Positions 24,747 through 34,187 are shown, numbered from the stretch's first letter. The stretch is 62,040 bases of DNA from Planctomycetota bacterium (GCA_016873165.1 VGXV01000021.1:1-62040); one strand, 5' to 3'. Notes: generated by a model not told the origin, from the sequence alone. Numbers and translations: made by a program.

Positions 24747-26231
24747 ATGAACATTTCTATAGTATTGCGTACCGTTTCTAATCTTGCTTTAATGCTTGCC
24801 GCAATTTTATCCATCCCGCTTGGAGTCGCTTTATTTTATAAAAACTACAATACATTATGGTCGTTTATTTTTGCAATGGTACTTTCGGGGATTTTGGGCG
24901 GACTCAGCAAATTGTTCTTTAGAAAGGCTGAAGCAGAAATTGGCATTAGAGAAGGTATTGCCATTGTAACGTTTAGCTGGCTCATTTGTATATTTCTCGG
25001 CGCATTTCCTTATTGGTATTCAGGAGTATGCCCGACATATTGTGATGCGGTTTTTGAGACAACAAGCGGTTTTACCACAACAGGATCTTCCATTTTTACT
25101 GATGTGGAAATATTGCCTGAAAGCATACTTTTCTGGCGGGCATTTACGAATTGGCTGGGCGGGATGGGAATTATTGTCGTTTTCGTAGCATTGCTTCCTG
25201 CCATGGGGGTAAGTGGGTATCAGCTTTTTGTTGCGGAAGTGAGCGGCCCTACTGTTGGTAAGTTGAAACCTAGGATTGCTGAAACAGCAAAGGCGCTGTG
25301 GATTATTTATCTTATTTTTACAGCAGCATTAATCCTATTGTATTTAATGGGTGGAATGTCATTTTTTGATGCCGTCTGTCATTGCTTTTCCACCGTATCA
25401 ACAGGCGGATTTTCCACGAAGAACACAAGTATTGCCTATTTTAATAACCTTTATATAGAAATTGTTACCGCAATCTTTATGTTTATTTGCGGGTGCAATT
25501 TTTCGCTTTATTATCAATGTTTTCAGTTAGACTTCAGAAGGGTACTGAAAAATTCTGAACTTCGCTTTTTTGCAGGGTTAAACCTTATAGGAATTATTTT
25601 TGTGGTGCTCCTTTTACACAGTAGTCAATCAGGTTCCTTTGGCAGTGAAATCAATCGCGGGTATTATCAAGATATTGGACATTCCCTCCGAGGGTCATTT
25701 TTCCAGGTAGTTACAGTAACTACCGGAACAGGCTTGGCAACTGCAGATTTTGATGTATGGCCGGATGTATGCCGTTTTTTCTTAGTATTGTTAATGTTTA
25801 TTGGAGCGTGTGCAGGTTCAACGGGTGGTGGGATTAAAAATGTAAGGATATTGATATTGCTCAAATCAAGCATGCGGGAATTAATGCGTGTGTTAAGGCC
25901 ACGCATGGTAAAGCATGTAAAGATTAATGGGGAATCGGTGAGTGAAGAAATTATCACAGAGAGTTCTGTATTTTTCGTTGTGTATTTAGGTTTTTTTGGT
26001 GTGTGTTCCCTGGCGTTGATGGCAACAAATGTTGATATGGTAACAGCCTTTTCTGCCGTAAGTACATGCATGGCCAACTGCGGACCAGGACTCGCAAAAG
26101 TTGGCCCAATGCTTAACTTTAGCGAGATTCCTTATTTCTGCAAATGGATTTTAAGTTTTTGCATGCTCCTTGGCAGGTTGGAAATCTATAGTTTTTTGCT
26201 TTTATTTTTATCTGTAACGTGGAAAAGATAG
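24747..26231 (+). CDS. trkH: Trk potassium uptake channel subunit TrkH
   Basis: A 494-residue membrane protein of the SKT family. Four pore-loop repeats are visible: TTSGFTTTGSSIF (about 108-120), FSTVSTGGFSTKN (about 212-224), TVTTGTGLATADF (about 324-336) and STCMANCGPGLAKVGP (about 435-450). The glycine at the filter position occurs in each repeat. It carries K+ across the inner membrane and is gated by the upstream TrkA. It is followed 47 bases later by tRNA-Val, which has its own promoter. Confidence 0.94.
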   Translation: MNISIVLRTVSNLALMLAAILSIPLGVALFYKNYNTLWSFIFAMVLSGILGGLSKLFFRKAEAEIGIREGIAIVTFSWLICIFLGAFPYWYSGVCPTYCDAVFETTSGFTTTGSSIFTDVEILPESILFWRAFTNWLGGMGIIVVFVALLPAMGVSGYQLFVAEVSGPTVGKLKPRIAETAKALWIIYLIFTAALILLYLMGGMSFFDAVCHCFSTVSTGGFSTKNTSIAYFNNLYIEIVTAIFMFICGCNFSLYYQCFQLDFRRVLKNSELRFFAGLNLIGIIFVVLLLHSSQSGSFGSEINRGYYQDIGHSLRGSFFQVVTVTTGTGLATADFDVWPDVCRFFLVLLMFIGACAGSTGGGIKNVRILILLKSSMRELMRVLRPRMVKHVKINGESVSEEIITESSVFFVVYLGFFGVCSLALMATNVDMVTAFSAVSTCMANCGPGLAKVGPMLNFSEIPYFCKWILSFCMLLGRLEIYSFLLLFLSVTWKR

Positions 26232-26238
26232 AATTTAG

Positions 26239-26267
26239 TTGACTCATAAAATATGAAATGATATATA
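26239..26267 (+). promoter_or_regulatory. Promoter of tRNA-Val
   Basis: TTGACT at 26239-26244 and TATATA at 26262-26267 are 17 bases apart. The mature tRNA starts 11 bases after the -10 box, a typical distance for a tRNA gene. Confidence 0.7.
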
Positions 26268-26278
26268 TGAAATCAATG

Positions 26279-26355
26279 GGGCGATTAGCTCAATTGGCTA
26301 GAGCACTTGCCTTACAAGCAAGGGGTCATAGGTTCGAGTCCTATATCGCCCACCA
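26279..26355 (+). tRNA. tRNA-Val (anticodon TAC)
   Basis: A full cloverleaf can be drawn. The acceptor stem is GGGCGAT pairing with ATCGCCC. The D arm contains AGCTCAATTGGCTAGAGC, and the anticodon stem CTTGC/GCAAG encloses loop CTTACAA with anticodon TAC. The T arm has GGTTCGAGTCC. The 3' CCA is encoded (26353-26355). Confidence 0.96.
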
Positions 26356-26501
26356 TTTCCCTATAAGGATTTCTGTTAATTGTTTTATTCTGTAGTTTGT
26401 GGAGTTGCGAGTTACATCTCTTTTTTAATCATTTCTTTTTATTGCACAAATATTTAATACCTCATCCGATGAAGCGGATCGTTTTAAATAAAACAAAACG
26501 C

Positions 26502-26530
26502 TTGAAATTAATATAAAAACCTGCTAATAT
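26502..26530 (+). promoter_or_regulatory. Promoter upstream of tRNA-Asp
   Basis: TTGAAA at 26502-26507 and TAATAT at 26525-26530 are separated by 17 bases. The tRNA starts 100 bases downstream, leaving a 5' leader of about 90 bases. Confidence 0.55.
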
Positions 26531-26630
26531 CCTTTCTGTTTCCTGGAAGTAAAAAGAGGGTTTTTTATATCCCGCCAATAAATAACACACTGTTTGTTGC
26601 GAAATGCGTTCTAATAAAAAATATCGTGCA

Positions 26631-26707
26631 GGGGCCGTAGCTCAATTGGTTAGAGTACCAGACTGTCGATCTGGACGTTGCGGGTTCGAGTCCCGTCGGC
26701 CTCGCCA
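26631..26707 (+). tRNA. tRNA-Asp (anticodon GTC)
   Basis: The acceptor stem GGGGCCG pairs with CGGCCTC (one G-T pair), with discriminator G and encoded CCA. The anticodon stem CCAGA/TCTGG encloses CTGTCGA, giving anticodon GTC. The T arm contains GGGTTCGAGTCCC. The discriminator G73 is an identity element for Asp. Confidence 0.96.
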
Positions 26708-26809
26708 CTTAAATCTATAGAAAGAGTAAATGTAAAAGAAAAATTGTTCCATTGATGAATATTTAAATTATTCATGGTTTATGGAAAACGATCGTTTTTT
26801 TAATAAAAT

Positions 26810-26850
26810 GGCTGTTGATCCTTTTATAAGGGTTAACAGCCGTTTTTGTT
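26810..26850 (+). terminator. Rho-independent terminator after tRNA-Asp
   Basis: A 12-bp stem (GGCTGTTGATCC with GGGTTAACAGCC, two G-T pairs) with an eight-base loop is followed by GTTTTTGTTT. It ends the tRNA transcript before the FapA-like gene. Confidence 0.85.
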
Positions 26851-26886
26851 TAAAGGATATTTCGCTTTTTTGGAAAAATATAAAAT

Positions 26887-28296
26887 ATGTCTGAATTTAA
26901 AAGCGACAACAGATTATTTTCAATAAAAGTAGCAGATGGAGCTATAAAAGTTTTTCTAACCGTATATCCGTTTAAAGAGAAGGGTGTTGAAATAACGGTT
27001 AATGATATTCTGAAGTTTTTAAAGTCAAAAAAAATTGAATTTGGAATAAAAGAGGATGCCATCTCCGTTGCTCTGAATAAAGTTATTCAAGAAAATATTA
27101 CCGTGGAAAATATACTTATAGCAGAAGGAGTCAATGCTATTGACGGGGAAGACGGTAAGGTTGAGTTTTTGGTAGAAATAAATAAACAAGTTAAACCGGA
27201 AGTAAAAGACAATGGGAAGATAGATTATTATAATGTAAGCATATTAGAAAATGTTGAAGGAAAGCAGATTTTAGCCAAATTAATCGATCCTACTCCTGGT
27301 AAACCGGGAAAAAATGTTTACAAGGAGCCAATTGCGCCCATTCCTGGAAAACCATGCAGTCTTCCTGTCGGAGAGAACACGAAAATTTCCGGCAAGGATA
27401 ATAAGCTGTTAATATCGGAAATTGGAGGAAATGTCGTATATCAGGGTGGATTTTTGTCGGTAAAATCGTGCTATATTGTGGAAGATGACATCGATTTTAG
27501 CGTAGGAAATATTACCTATAAAGGTTCTGTTGCTGTTAAGGGTAATGTGAAAAGCGGCTTTCGGCTGAATGTGGATGGGAATTTAGAGATTGGCGGAACA
27601 GTGGAAGATGCAGTGATCAATACCAACGGCAATGTTTTGATCAAGGGGGGATTTGTAGGCTCAGGCAGGGGAATAATTAATTCCAAGGGATGTGTGACGA
27701 TTGGGTTTTGCAGAAATCAGACGATCATAGCGGAGGAGGTAAAAATTTTGCGGGAAGCAATTGATTGTTCTATTTTTGCAAAAAATTCTGTTGAAGTAAA
27801 GGGCGGCAGATTGTCTATTGCGGGCGGACAAATAACGGCTGGAAAAATTATTGAAGTGGAAACACTGGGAAGCAGGTCAGAACTATTTACGGAAGTTGAG
27901 GTTGGCATTGATTATTCTAACAGGCAAAGTTTGTTGAATATAAAAAAAGAAATGAATGAATCCGCAAAGGCATTGAATAAAATTGAAAAGGAACTCCATA
28001 CTTTAAACGAGTTTAAACGTGAAAAAATGGGAGATCAGTCAAAATTCGCAAAAATGCATGAGGACATTACTTCTCAAAGAGAGGAATTAAAGAAAAAAAT
28101 AGAAAAATTGAATGAAATGAATGCCGTGGCGTTAAAAAGACTTACGGTAAACAAAGATGCCAAAGTGGTAGTGAACAGGAGTGTCTATCCCGGCGTTGTG
28201 ATACGAATAGGGGAAAATGTTATGCATATTGTTGAAGAACATTATGATAAAGTGTTCTTTTTTTCAAATGAAGAAGATGATATAAAAATGACGTAA
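26887..28296 (+). CDS. FapA-family (DUF342) polymer-forming protein
   Basis: A 469-residue protein. Residues 1-90 are a mixed N-terminal domain. Residues 95-200 carry the DUF342 signature DPTPGKPGKNVY and GGNVVYQGGFLSV. A right-handed beta-helix-like region follows (about 200-330, with repeats such as VKGNVKSGFRLNVDGNLEIG and VLIKGGFVGSG), then a coiled coil (about 345-400) and a small C-terminal domain. The family forms large oligomers and is often found near flagellar, chemotaxis or c-di-GMP genes; its exact role is unclear. It is followed by PilZ and CheX-like genes on the same strand. Confidence 0.85.
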   Translation: MSEFKSDNRLFSIKVADGAIKVFLTVYPFKEKGVEITVNDILKFLKSKKIEFGIKEDAISVALNKVIQENITVENILIAEGVNAIDGEDGKVEFLVEINKQVKPEVKDNGKIDYYNVSILENVEGKQILAKLIDPTPGKPGKNVYKEPIAPIPGKPCSLPVGENTKISGKDNKLLISEIGGNVVYQGGFLSVKSCYIVEDDIDFSVGNITYKGSVAVKGNVKSGFRLNVDGNLEIGGTVEDAVINTNGNVLIKGGFVGSGRGIINSKGCVTIGFCRNQTIIAEEVKILREAIDCSIFAKNSVEVKGGRLSIAGGQITAGKIIEVETLGSRSELFTEVEVGIDYSNRQSLLNIKKEMNESAKALNKIEKELHTLNEFKREKMGDQSKFAKMHEDITSQREELKKKIEKLNEMNAVALKRLTVNKDAKVVVNRSVYPGVVIRIGENVMHIVEEHYDKVFFFSNEEDDIKMT

Positions 28297-28511
28297 TTAA
28301 TAACACTGAAAATCAACAGATCAATACGTTTCTGCCGCCTCATCATCAAATTTTTTTCAACGTCCAAAAAACCTTCCTTGAAACTAAATGTTTGTAACAT
28401 TATTAGAGTTTTTGTAGACTGCATTGTTCTTTACCTAATAATTTCTGGCACCTATTTTATTCTAACCATTAGGTCTTTATTGAGAAAAACATATCAGGAG
28501 GCCATAGTATT

Positions 28512-29228
28512 ATGTACATTAGATTATTACTTGTATCTCCGGAAGGAGAGATAAGAAAAGTGTATACTCAAGCAATTAATAGTTCCGGGGTACAAGGGGT
28601 ACATTACGATGCCGTCGCAACGTTTAAAGATCTTTATGATGCAATGGCGAGGGTTCCGTATAACGGAATACTAATAGACCTGAACACACATTTGAGGGCG
28701 CCAAAAGAGGAATTGAATTTGGTGGAAAACATTCTGGAAAAATTTCCGGTTTTAACATTAAAATGGGATGCTAAGGAAAATGCGGTACGAACATATTACC
28801 CTGGTCAACATAAGTTGGGTAGCCGTTTGGATGATTTTATTAAAAATCAGTGCCTCTCCTTTGATGCAAGAAGAATCAGTACGGAAAAGAGGATTGATAT
28901 AAATTTCAGTGTTTTGTTGTCGAGAGAAAAAGTATTCCGGGAGGAGCATCTTGAACGTACCATTACTATTAATGTTTCCCACGGCGGATGTTTTATTTTT
29001 TCAAACCAAAACTGGAATATGCATAGTGATGTCTGGTTCATAGTAAAAGGTTTAAATGATGAAACCCCAATACACGGAACAGTAGTGTGGTTCCTTGAAT
29101 GGGGCAAAGGTATACAAATACCGGGAATTGGTGTGAGATTTCTTGAAATTAAAGATACTCAGATCAAAGAGTTGTTTAGCGCAATGCCAATTAATGAGAG
29201 AAGAAACCGAAAAAGAATAAAGGTATAA
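28512..29228 (+). CDS. PilZ-domain protein with a degenerate receiver-like N-terminus
   Basis: A 238-residue protein. Residues 1-110 resemble a receiver fold without the phospho-acceptor pattern (IRLLLVSPEGEIRKVY at the start, YNGILIDLN near 50). Residues 118-230 are a PilZ domain: the arginine-rich motif RRISTEKR (120-127), NVSHGGCF (154-161, the N/DxSxxG motif) and IPGIGVRFLEI near the end. Both c-di-GMP contact motifs are present, so binding is likely. AGGAGG lies 11 bases before the ATG. It is encoded 45 bases before the CheX-like gene. Confidence 0.85.
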   Translation: MYIRLLLVSPEGEIRKVYTQAINSSGVQGVHYDAVATFKDLYDAMARVPYNGILIDLNTHLRAPKEELNLVENILEKFPVLTLKWDAKENAVRTYYPGQHKLGSRLDDFIKNQCLSFDARRISTEKRIDINFSVLLSREKVFREEHLERTITINVSHGGCFIFSNQNWNMHSDVWFIVKGLNDETPIHGTVVWFLEWGKGIQIPGIGVRFLEIKDTQIKELFSAMPINERRNRKRIKV

Positions 29229-29273
29229 GATTTTGTAAAAAATTGTAAAATCTATCATGAGGGATGTTATAGT

Positions 29274-29780
29274 ATGGAATTGAAATCAGTAATGGAGGAA
29301 ATTTCAAAGGATATTGCAGACGCCACGCGAACCTTATTTGAAACGATGATAATGATTGATTTAAAATTCAATAATGCTGCAGTTGTAAATCAACCATACA
29401 TAAAAGCGGATGTTGCCGGTTTAATAAGCTTTATGGGGAAATATCACGGGCTCATCGGATTGTTTTGTTCGAGAAAATTTTCGTTGCAGATTGCTTCCGG
29501 CATGTTGATGGAAGAGTTAAAGGCATTTACCCCGGAAACAATAGACGCAATCGGAGAAGTGTCGAATATGATAGCGGGAAACGTCAAGACCAAAATTACT
29601 GCGGATTATGGTGAAATGATTTTGTCGATTCCTATTATACTTGTAGGGGGAGAGCCGACATGTACGGAGATAAATAGCTTGCCTGTTTCCTGTTTTACAA
29701 AAGATCCGTGGTTAATAACAAACTTTAGTTCCGGAGATGAAGTATTCAATATCGGTTTGTTGCTGAAAGAGACAAAATGA
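29274..29780 (+). CDS. CheX-like chemotaxis phosphatase domain protein
   Basis: A 168-residue single-domain protein. The active-site helix reads TIDAIGEVSNMIAGNVKTKI (about 92-111), with the E-xx-N pattern (Glu98, Asn101) of CheC/CheX phosphatases. FTKDPWLITNF near 140-150 is shared with the CheX domain of the fusion at 6189-7601, to which it is clearly related (LFETMIM, KYHGLIGLFCS). It should dephosphorylate a CheY-like receiver. It belongs to a run of FapA, PilZ and CheX genes. Confidence 0.82.
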   Translation: MELKSVMEEISKDIADATRTLFETMIMIDLKFNNAAVVNQPYIKADVAGLISFMGKYHGLIGLFCSRKFSLQIASGMLMEELKAFTPETIDAIGEVSNMIAGNVKTKITADYGEMILSIPIILVGGEPTCTEINSLPVSCFTKDPWLITNFSSGDEVFNIGLLLKETK

Positions 29781-29871
29781 AAAGAGGCATAATTTTTTCT
29801 GCAGAAGGTTTGTTCTCTTTCCTAAAAAGGAGTGTTAGTTTGCTGCATAGAATTCATGGCTTTCAAATTTC

Positions 29872-31146
29872 TCATGCCTTGTCACCAAGTTTAAATACAC
29901 AATATTCGGCGCACATGGAACATACATCTTCGTTTTTTGGCCTTCCTTTTTCACGAATACTTTTTGCAATGCGAGGGTCAATGCAGGTATTAAATTGACC
30001 TTCCCAATCTCTGTTTTTCCTATAGTGAGACATTTTTTTGTCCCACTCCCAGGCGGATTTAACGCCTTTCACTATGTCTGCCGCATGGGCAGCTATCCTT
30101 GCGACCATTACACCGCTTCTGACGTCTTCCGGTCCGGGAAGGCTCAAATGTTCCGTTGGCGTTACATAACATAAAAAATCTGCGCCTGCCGAAGCGGCGA
30201 TAGAACCCCCAATGGCAGAAGTAATGTGATCATAACCGGGAGCAATATCAGTGACTATAGGACCGAGCACGTAAAACGGCACTCCCTTGCAGAGTTCTTT
30301 TTGTAATTGAACGTGTGCTGTTATCTGGTTTAAAGGGACATGTCCCGGGCCTTCAACAATAACCTGCACGTCTGCTTCCAATGTTTTTTGCGCGAGTTCC
30401 GCAAGTACATTCAACTCATATACCTGCGCCCGGTCAAAAGCATCTGCCAATGCCCCAGGTCTCATTGCGTCACCAAGGCTGATAGTGACATCATATTCTT
30501 TTGCTATGGCTAATATTTCGTCATATTCTTCATAGAGGGGATTTTCCTTTTCATTGTGAACCATCCATTCTACCAGGAATGCTCCTCCTCTGCTAACGAC
30601 ACCACAAATGCGCTTGTTCTCACGCAAATGCTTTAGCACACCTCTTGTCGCGCCGCAATGCACGGTAATAAAATCAACCCCGTCTTCACAATGTAATTTT
30701 ACGGCCTCAATCATATCCCGTGAGGTCATATCGTAAATTGCCTGTTTTTTTCTGATGGAATCTACCGCGGCTTCATATATTGGAACGCTGCCTACAGAAA
30801 TAGAGGCAGATTCAATAATTGCTTTTCGAATAGTTCTCAATTTGCCTCCGGTACTTAAATCCATTACGGCATCAGCGCCTGCTTCTTCTGCTGTGCGCAA
30901 TTTTTCTAATTCTCTGTCCATGTCCGCGTAATCTGCCGAAGTGCCGATATTTGCATTCACCTTGGTTTTAAGACCGGCGCCGATGCCGCAGAATTTTGCG
31001 GCTTTTCGTTTACGGTTTACAGGGATAACGATCTTTCCTTCAGCAATACGACCTCTGATATATTCAGGATCCAGTTCCTCAGTTTTTGCCACCTGAATCA
31101 TTTCTTTTGTTATAATATTTTTTCTGGCTTGCTGTAACTGTGTCAT
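29872..31146 (-). CDS. thiC: Phosphomethylpyrimidine synthase ThiC (radical SAM)
   Basis: A 424-residue protein that matches the shorter ThiC form. Visible landmarks are SIGSVPIYEA-like VGSVPIYEA (about 117), DFITVHCGATRG (about 158-169), SLGDAMRPGA, EGPGHVPLNQI (about 264-274) and GADFLCYVTPTEHLSLP. The C-terminal cluster motif reads CSMCAEYC, that is Cx2Cx3C, whereas the textbook ThiC spacing is Cx2Cx4C. It converts aminoimidazole ribotide to the thiamine pyrimidine. The benzimidazole-forming BzaF paralogue is an alternative I cannot exclude. It starts four bases after the rluB stop, leaving no room for a TPP riboswitch directly upstream. Confidence 0.88.
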   Translation of the reverse strand: MTQLQQARKNIITKEMIQVAKTEELDPEYIRGRIAEGKIVIPVNRKRKAAKFCGIGAGLKTKVNANIGTSADYADMDRELEKLRTAEEAGADAVMDLSTGGKLRTIRKAIIESASISVGSVPIYEAAVDSIRKKQAIYDMTSRDMIEAVKLHCEDGVDFITVHCGATRGVLKHLRENKRICGVVSRGGAFLVEWMVHNEKENPLYEEYDEILAIAKEYDVTISLGDAMRPGALADAFDRAQVYELNVLAELAQKTLEADVQVIVEGPGHVPLNQITAHVQLQKELCKGVPFYVLGPIVTDIAPGYDHITSAIGGSIAASAGADFLCYVTPTEHLSLPGPEDVRSGVMVARIAAHAADIVKGVKSAWEWDKKMSHYRKNRDWEGQFNTCIDPRIAKSIREKGRPKNEDVCSMCAEYCVFKLGDKA

Positions 31147-31150
31147 GTCG

Positions 31151-31897
31151 TTATTTCCTGTGTTTTTTCTCCATATGATTTTTTTCAGTCATAGAATAAA
31201 GACTTTTTACTTCCTCGTCAGTCAATTTTCTGTATTTGCCGACTTTTAAATTCAGGTCTGATAGTGTGCCGATTTTTATCCTCCTCAGGGTTTTTACCTT
31301 GTGCCCCTGATCCGCAAGCATTCTTCGTATTTCTCTGTTTTTCCCCTCATGGAGCACCATCTCGAATCTGCTTTTTTTAAGGCCGCGATGCATTTTTTTA
31401 ATTATAACGGGCTGTGTTTTGCCAAAAGACAGCCAGATTCCTGATTGTAATGCTGTGATTGTTTCGTCTGTTAAATAGCCGTCAATCTCTACAAAATATG
31501 TTTTACTCACTGCATATTTCGGGTGTGATAATTTGTTGGAGAGTTCCCCGTCGTTTGTAATAATAATCAGGCCCTCACTTTGCTTATCAAGTCTTCCGAT
31601 GGTGTACAACCTCTGTTTGACATTTTTTATTATGTCAATTGCCTTCAGACGGTCTAACTCGTCATAGTTGGTACACAAATATCCTTTTGGTTTATTTAAC
31701 AGATAATAAATTTTACATTCGGGTTTAATTAATATTCCGTCACAATATATTTTATTTTTTTCAGCGTCTACGCTGGTTCCTAACGTAGTGACTCTGTTGC
31801 CGTCAACAGTTACCCTGCCTTCCAAAATGATATTTTCACATTCACGGCGGGAGCCAATGCCCGCGCCTGCTAATACTTTTTGTAATCGCTCCTGCAT
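31151..31897 (-). CDS. rluB: Pseudouridine synthase of the RsuA/RluB family
   Basis: A 248-residue protein from the chosen ATG. An S4 domain opens it (RLQKVLAGAGIGSRRECENII), followed by the catalytic GRLDKQSEGLIIITNDGEL (Asp in RLDKQSEGL) and EGKNREIRRML. It isomerises a uridine in 23S or 16S rRNA; RluB is the likeliest target class but RsuA or RluE cannot be excluded. A longer reading starts with TTG at 31963 and adds 22 residues without S4 similarity, so the ATG at 31897 is preferred. It is directly upstream of thiC. Confidence 0.88.
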   Translation of the reverse strand: MQERLQKVLAGAGIGSRRECENIILEGRVTVDGNRVTTLGTSVDAEKNKIYCDGILIKPECKIYYLLNKPKGYLCTNYDELDRLKAIDIIKNVKQRLYTIGRLDKQSEGLIIITNDGELSNKLSHPKYAVSKTYFVEIDGYLTDETITALQSGIWLSFGKTQPVIIKKMHRGLKKSRFEMVLHEGKNREIRRMLADQGHKVKTLRRIKIGTLSDLNLKVGKYRKLTDEEVKSLYSMTEKNHMEKKHRK

Positions 31898-32110
31898 TTG
31901 GTTTTTTTCGTAAAAAGTGTTTCTACTGATTAATCGCAACGAAATATTTATGCGTATACTCAATAAGCATACAGTTTATGATTTATCATCAATACTACTC
32001 AACAAACAGAGTTTGTCCGTGCCACCCTATTCTCAATTTAAAACCCACCTCTTTTGAGTAATCTAAGTATAATTTTACCGTATGAACCGAAAAAAGCGTA
32101 TATACAAAAA

Positions 32111-33826
32111 TTAATTTTTTGCCTTTGTTTTTTTCTTTGCGTCCAGAAGCATTTCCTTTGCCTGCTTTCTTGTGGTATCAGTTTTCTCGGTTCCTCTGAT
32201 CATATCTGCAATCTCTTCTATCCGATGCTCTCCGGTTAAATTTTCAATCGTGGAGTATGTTTTTCCCGTTTTTACAAACTTGCTTATTTTCCAGTGTTCG
32301 TCTGCGTAACTTGCAATTTGGGGAAGATGCGTAATACAGATTACCTGGTGCGATTTGGCAATGCTGCTTAATTTTTCTCCAATTACTTCACCCATTCTTC
32401 CGCCTATGTTTGCATCGATTTCGTCAAAAACCAGGACAGGGGTTTTATCTACTTTTGCAAGCTGGTGTTTTAATGCCAGCATAACCCTGGAAATTTCTCC
32501 GCCCGAAGCTGTTTTTCTCAGTGGTTTTAAGCTTTCCCCCGGATTGGGGGAAATAAGAAAGTCTATATGGGATATTCCCGTGCTATTTACCTCTGAAACG
32601 GAGATTTTTCCATCGTTTTGAAGAAAAGGAGACTTGATTTCTATTTGAAATTTGCCATTCGGAATGCCCAAATCCTTCAATTCTTTGGTGATTAAAGGGG
32701 CAAGTTTTTCTGCCACAGAGAGACGTTTTTTGTTTAATTCAGCTCCAATTTGCCTTAACGATGTCAATAAAGATGTTAATTCTTCATTCAAATGTTCAAC
32801 AGCGGATCCTTCCTCCGAGAGTTGTTTTAATTTTGTTTCCGTTTCATTCCGGTATGACAAAACATCTGCCACCGTATTTCCATATTTTGATGTTAGTTTT
32901 CTGATGGTATCCAGACGTTCCTCTATAGAGGAGAGTTTTTGCGGGTCGTAACTGAAGTTTTCCTTATATTTGCCTAAAGAGAGAGCAATATCCTCTATTT
33001 GATACAGGGATTGGCTATATGAGTCGGAGATTTTGCCAAGTTCTTCGTCAAATTTTGCAATCGAATGTAATTCGCGGTCAATCGATTTCAACGTATCATA
33101 AATCGCATCGGATGTTTCGTATAATTGTGAATAACACGAGGCGATAACATTGTATATTTTTTCCGCGTTGCAAAGAATAGTTCTTTCCTTTTCAAGCGCT
33201 TCCTTCTCACCTTCCCTGAGTTGTGCCTTATCTATTTCATCAATCTGAAAGGTATACAAGTCAATTTTTTCTCTTCTTTCGCGCTGATTGTTTTGCAGCT
33301 CTTCACGTAATGCGGTTTTTTCTTTTATCAGTTTATGGAGGAGTGCAAACTCTTCCCGTAAAGGAGATATGCCGCCAAAATCATCAAGGATATATAATTG
33401 ATTTATTCCCTGTAATAGTGTTTCATGCTCATGCTGGCCGTGTATATTGACTAATAATTCTCCGATTTCTTTTAGGGTGGATACTGTAATAGGAACATTA
33501 TTTAAGCGGCATCTGCTTCGGCCGTTGGAATCGATGCTTCTTTGAATGAGGAGTTCTTCTTCGATGTTCGCAGTATCTAAAATCTTCTTAAGATGTTCCA
33601 ATAAGGAGTGGTTTTTTACGTAAAATTTACCGATAACCGTTGCTTCCTCTTTGCCGTTTCGCACAATATCCTGGGCAAAGCGTCCGCCAAGGATAAAATT
33701 TAAAGCCCCAATGACAAGAGATTTTCCTACTCCCGTAGCGCCGCTGAATACATTTAATTGTCCATTGAGCGTAATGGTAACTTTATCGATTAATACAAAA
33801 TTGGAAATATATAATTCTTGCAGCAC
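32111..33826 (-). CDS. recN: DNA repair protein RecN
   Basis: A 571-residue SMC-like ATPase. The Walker A is GATGVGKSLVIGAL (about 30-43), two coiled-coil arms cover about 150-370, and the C-terminal half holds the signature TASGGEISRVMLALKHQ (about 425-441) and Walker B PVLVFDEIDANIGGR. It helps to hold broken DNA ends during double-strand break repair. GATGVGKS has Val where most RecN proteins have Ala/Ser/Gly variants, which does not affect the motif. It follows the tRNA-binding protein and truA on the same strand. Confidence 0.95.
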   Translation of the reverse strand: MLQELYISNFVLIDKVTITLNGQLNVFSGATGVGKSLVIGALNFILGGRFAQDIVRNGKEEATVIGKFYVKNHSLLEHLKKILDTANIEEELLIQRSIDSNGRSRCRLNNVPITVSTLKEIGELLVNIHGQHEHETLLQGINQLYILDDFGGISPLREEFALLHKLIKEKTALREELQNNQRERREKIDLYTFQIDEIDKAQLREGEKEALEKERTILCNAEKIYNVIASCYSQLYETSDAIYDTLKSIDRELHSIAKFDEELGKISDSYSQSLYQIEDIALSLGKYKENFSYDPQKLSSIEERLDTIRKLTSKYGNTVADVLSYRNETETKLKQLSEEGSAVEHLNEELTSLLTSLRQIGAELNKKRLSVAEKLAPLITKELKDLGIPNGKFQIEIKSPFLQNDGKISVSEVNSTGISHIDFLISPNPGESLKPLRKTASGGEISRVMLALKHQLAKVDKTPVLVFDEIDANIGGRMGEVIGEKLSSIAKSHQVICITHLPQIASYADEHWKISKFVKTGKTYSTIENLTGEHRIEEIADMIRGTEKTDTTRKQAKEMLLDAKKKTKAKN

Positions 33827-33860
33827 AGGACACTATACAATATTTCTGCAAAATAGGGTT

Positions 33861-34187
33861 TTATTGGATTCTGGAACCGGGTTGAACGTTTTTTTCTGGT
33901 GTTATGATTGCCAATTTATCCGCGTCTTTTGCGGCAAGCAGCATACCCTGGCTTTCAACCCCCCGGATGACAGAGGGAGCCAGGTTGTTTACAATGACAA
34001 TTTGCTTTCCTACAAGTTCTTCTGGTGTGTAATAATTTTTAATTCCGGCAACAATTTGCCTTTCCTGATTTCCATCACCGGCATCGATTTTTAATAGTAA
34101 CAATTTGTCCGCATTTGGATGCGGTTCTGCATGTTTTATTACTGCGATTCGTAAATCAACCTGTAGAAAATCTTCAATTGATATCAT
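33861..34187 (-). CDS. tRNA-binding (EMAP/CsaA-like) domain protein
   Basis: A 108-residue stand-alone OB-fold domain like the C-terminus of methionyl-tRNA synthetase and CsaA: ISIEDFLQVDLRIAVIKHAE at the start, HPNADKLLLLKID (about 24-36), QIVAGIKNYYTPEELVGK, and SQGMLLAA. It probably binds the outside corner of tRNA, either as a partner of MetG encoded elsewhere or as a chaperone-like CsaA. The start at 34187 is preferred because AAAGGA lies seven bases upstream; an earlier ATG adds eight residues. Confidence 0.85.
   Translation of the reverse strand: MISIEDFLQVDLRIAVIKHAEPHPNADKLLLLKIDAGDGNQERQIVAGIKNYYTPEELVGKQIVIVNNLAPSVIRGVESQGMLLAAKDADKLAIITPEKNVQPGSRIQ

Noticed and set aside
31140-31160. 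TPP riboswitch before thiC
   Set aside because: Only four bases separate the two genes; no THI-box could fit here.
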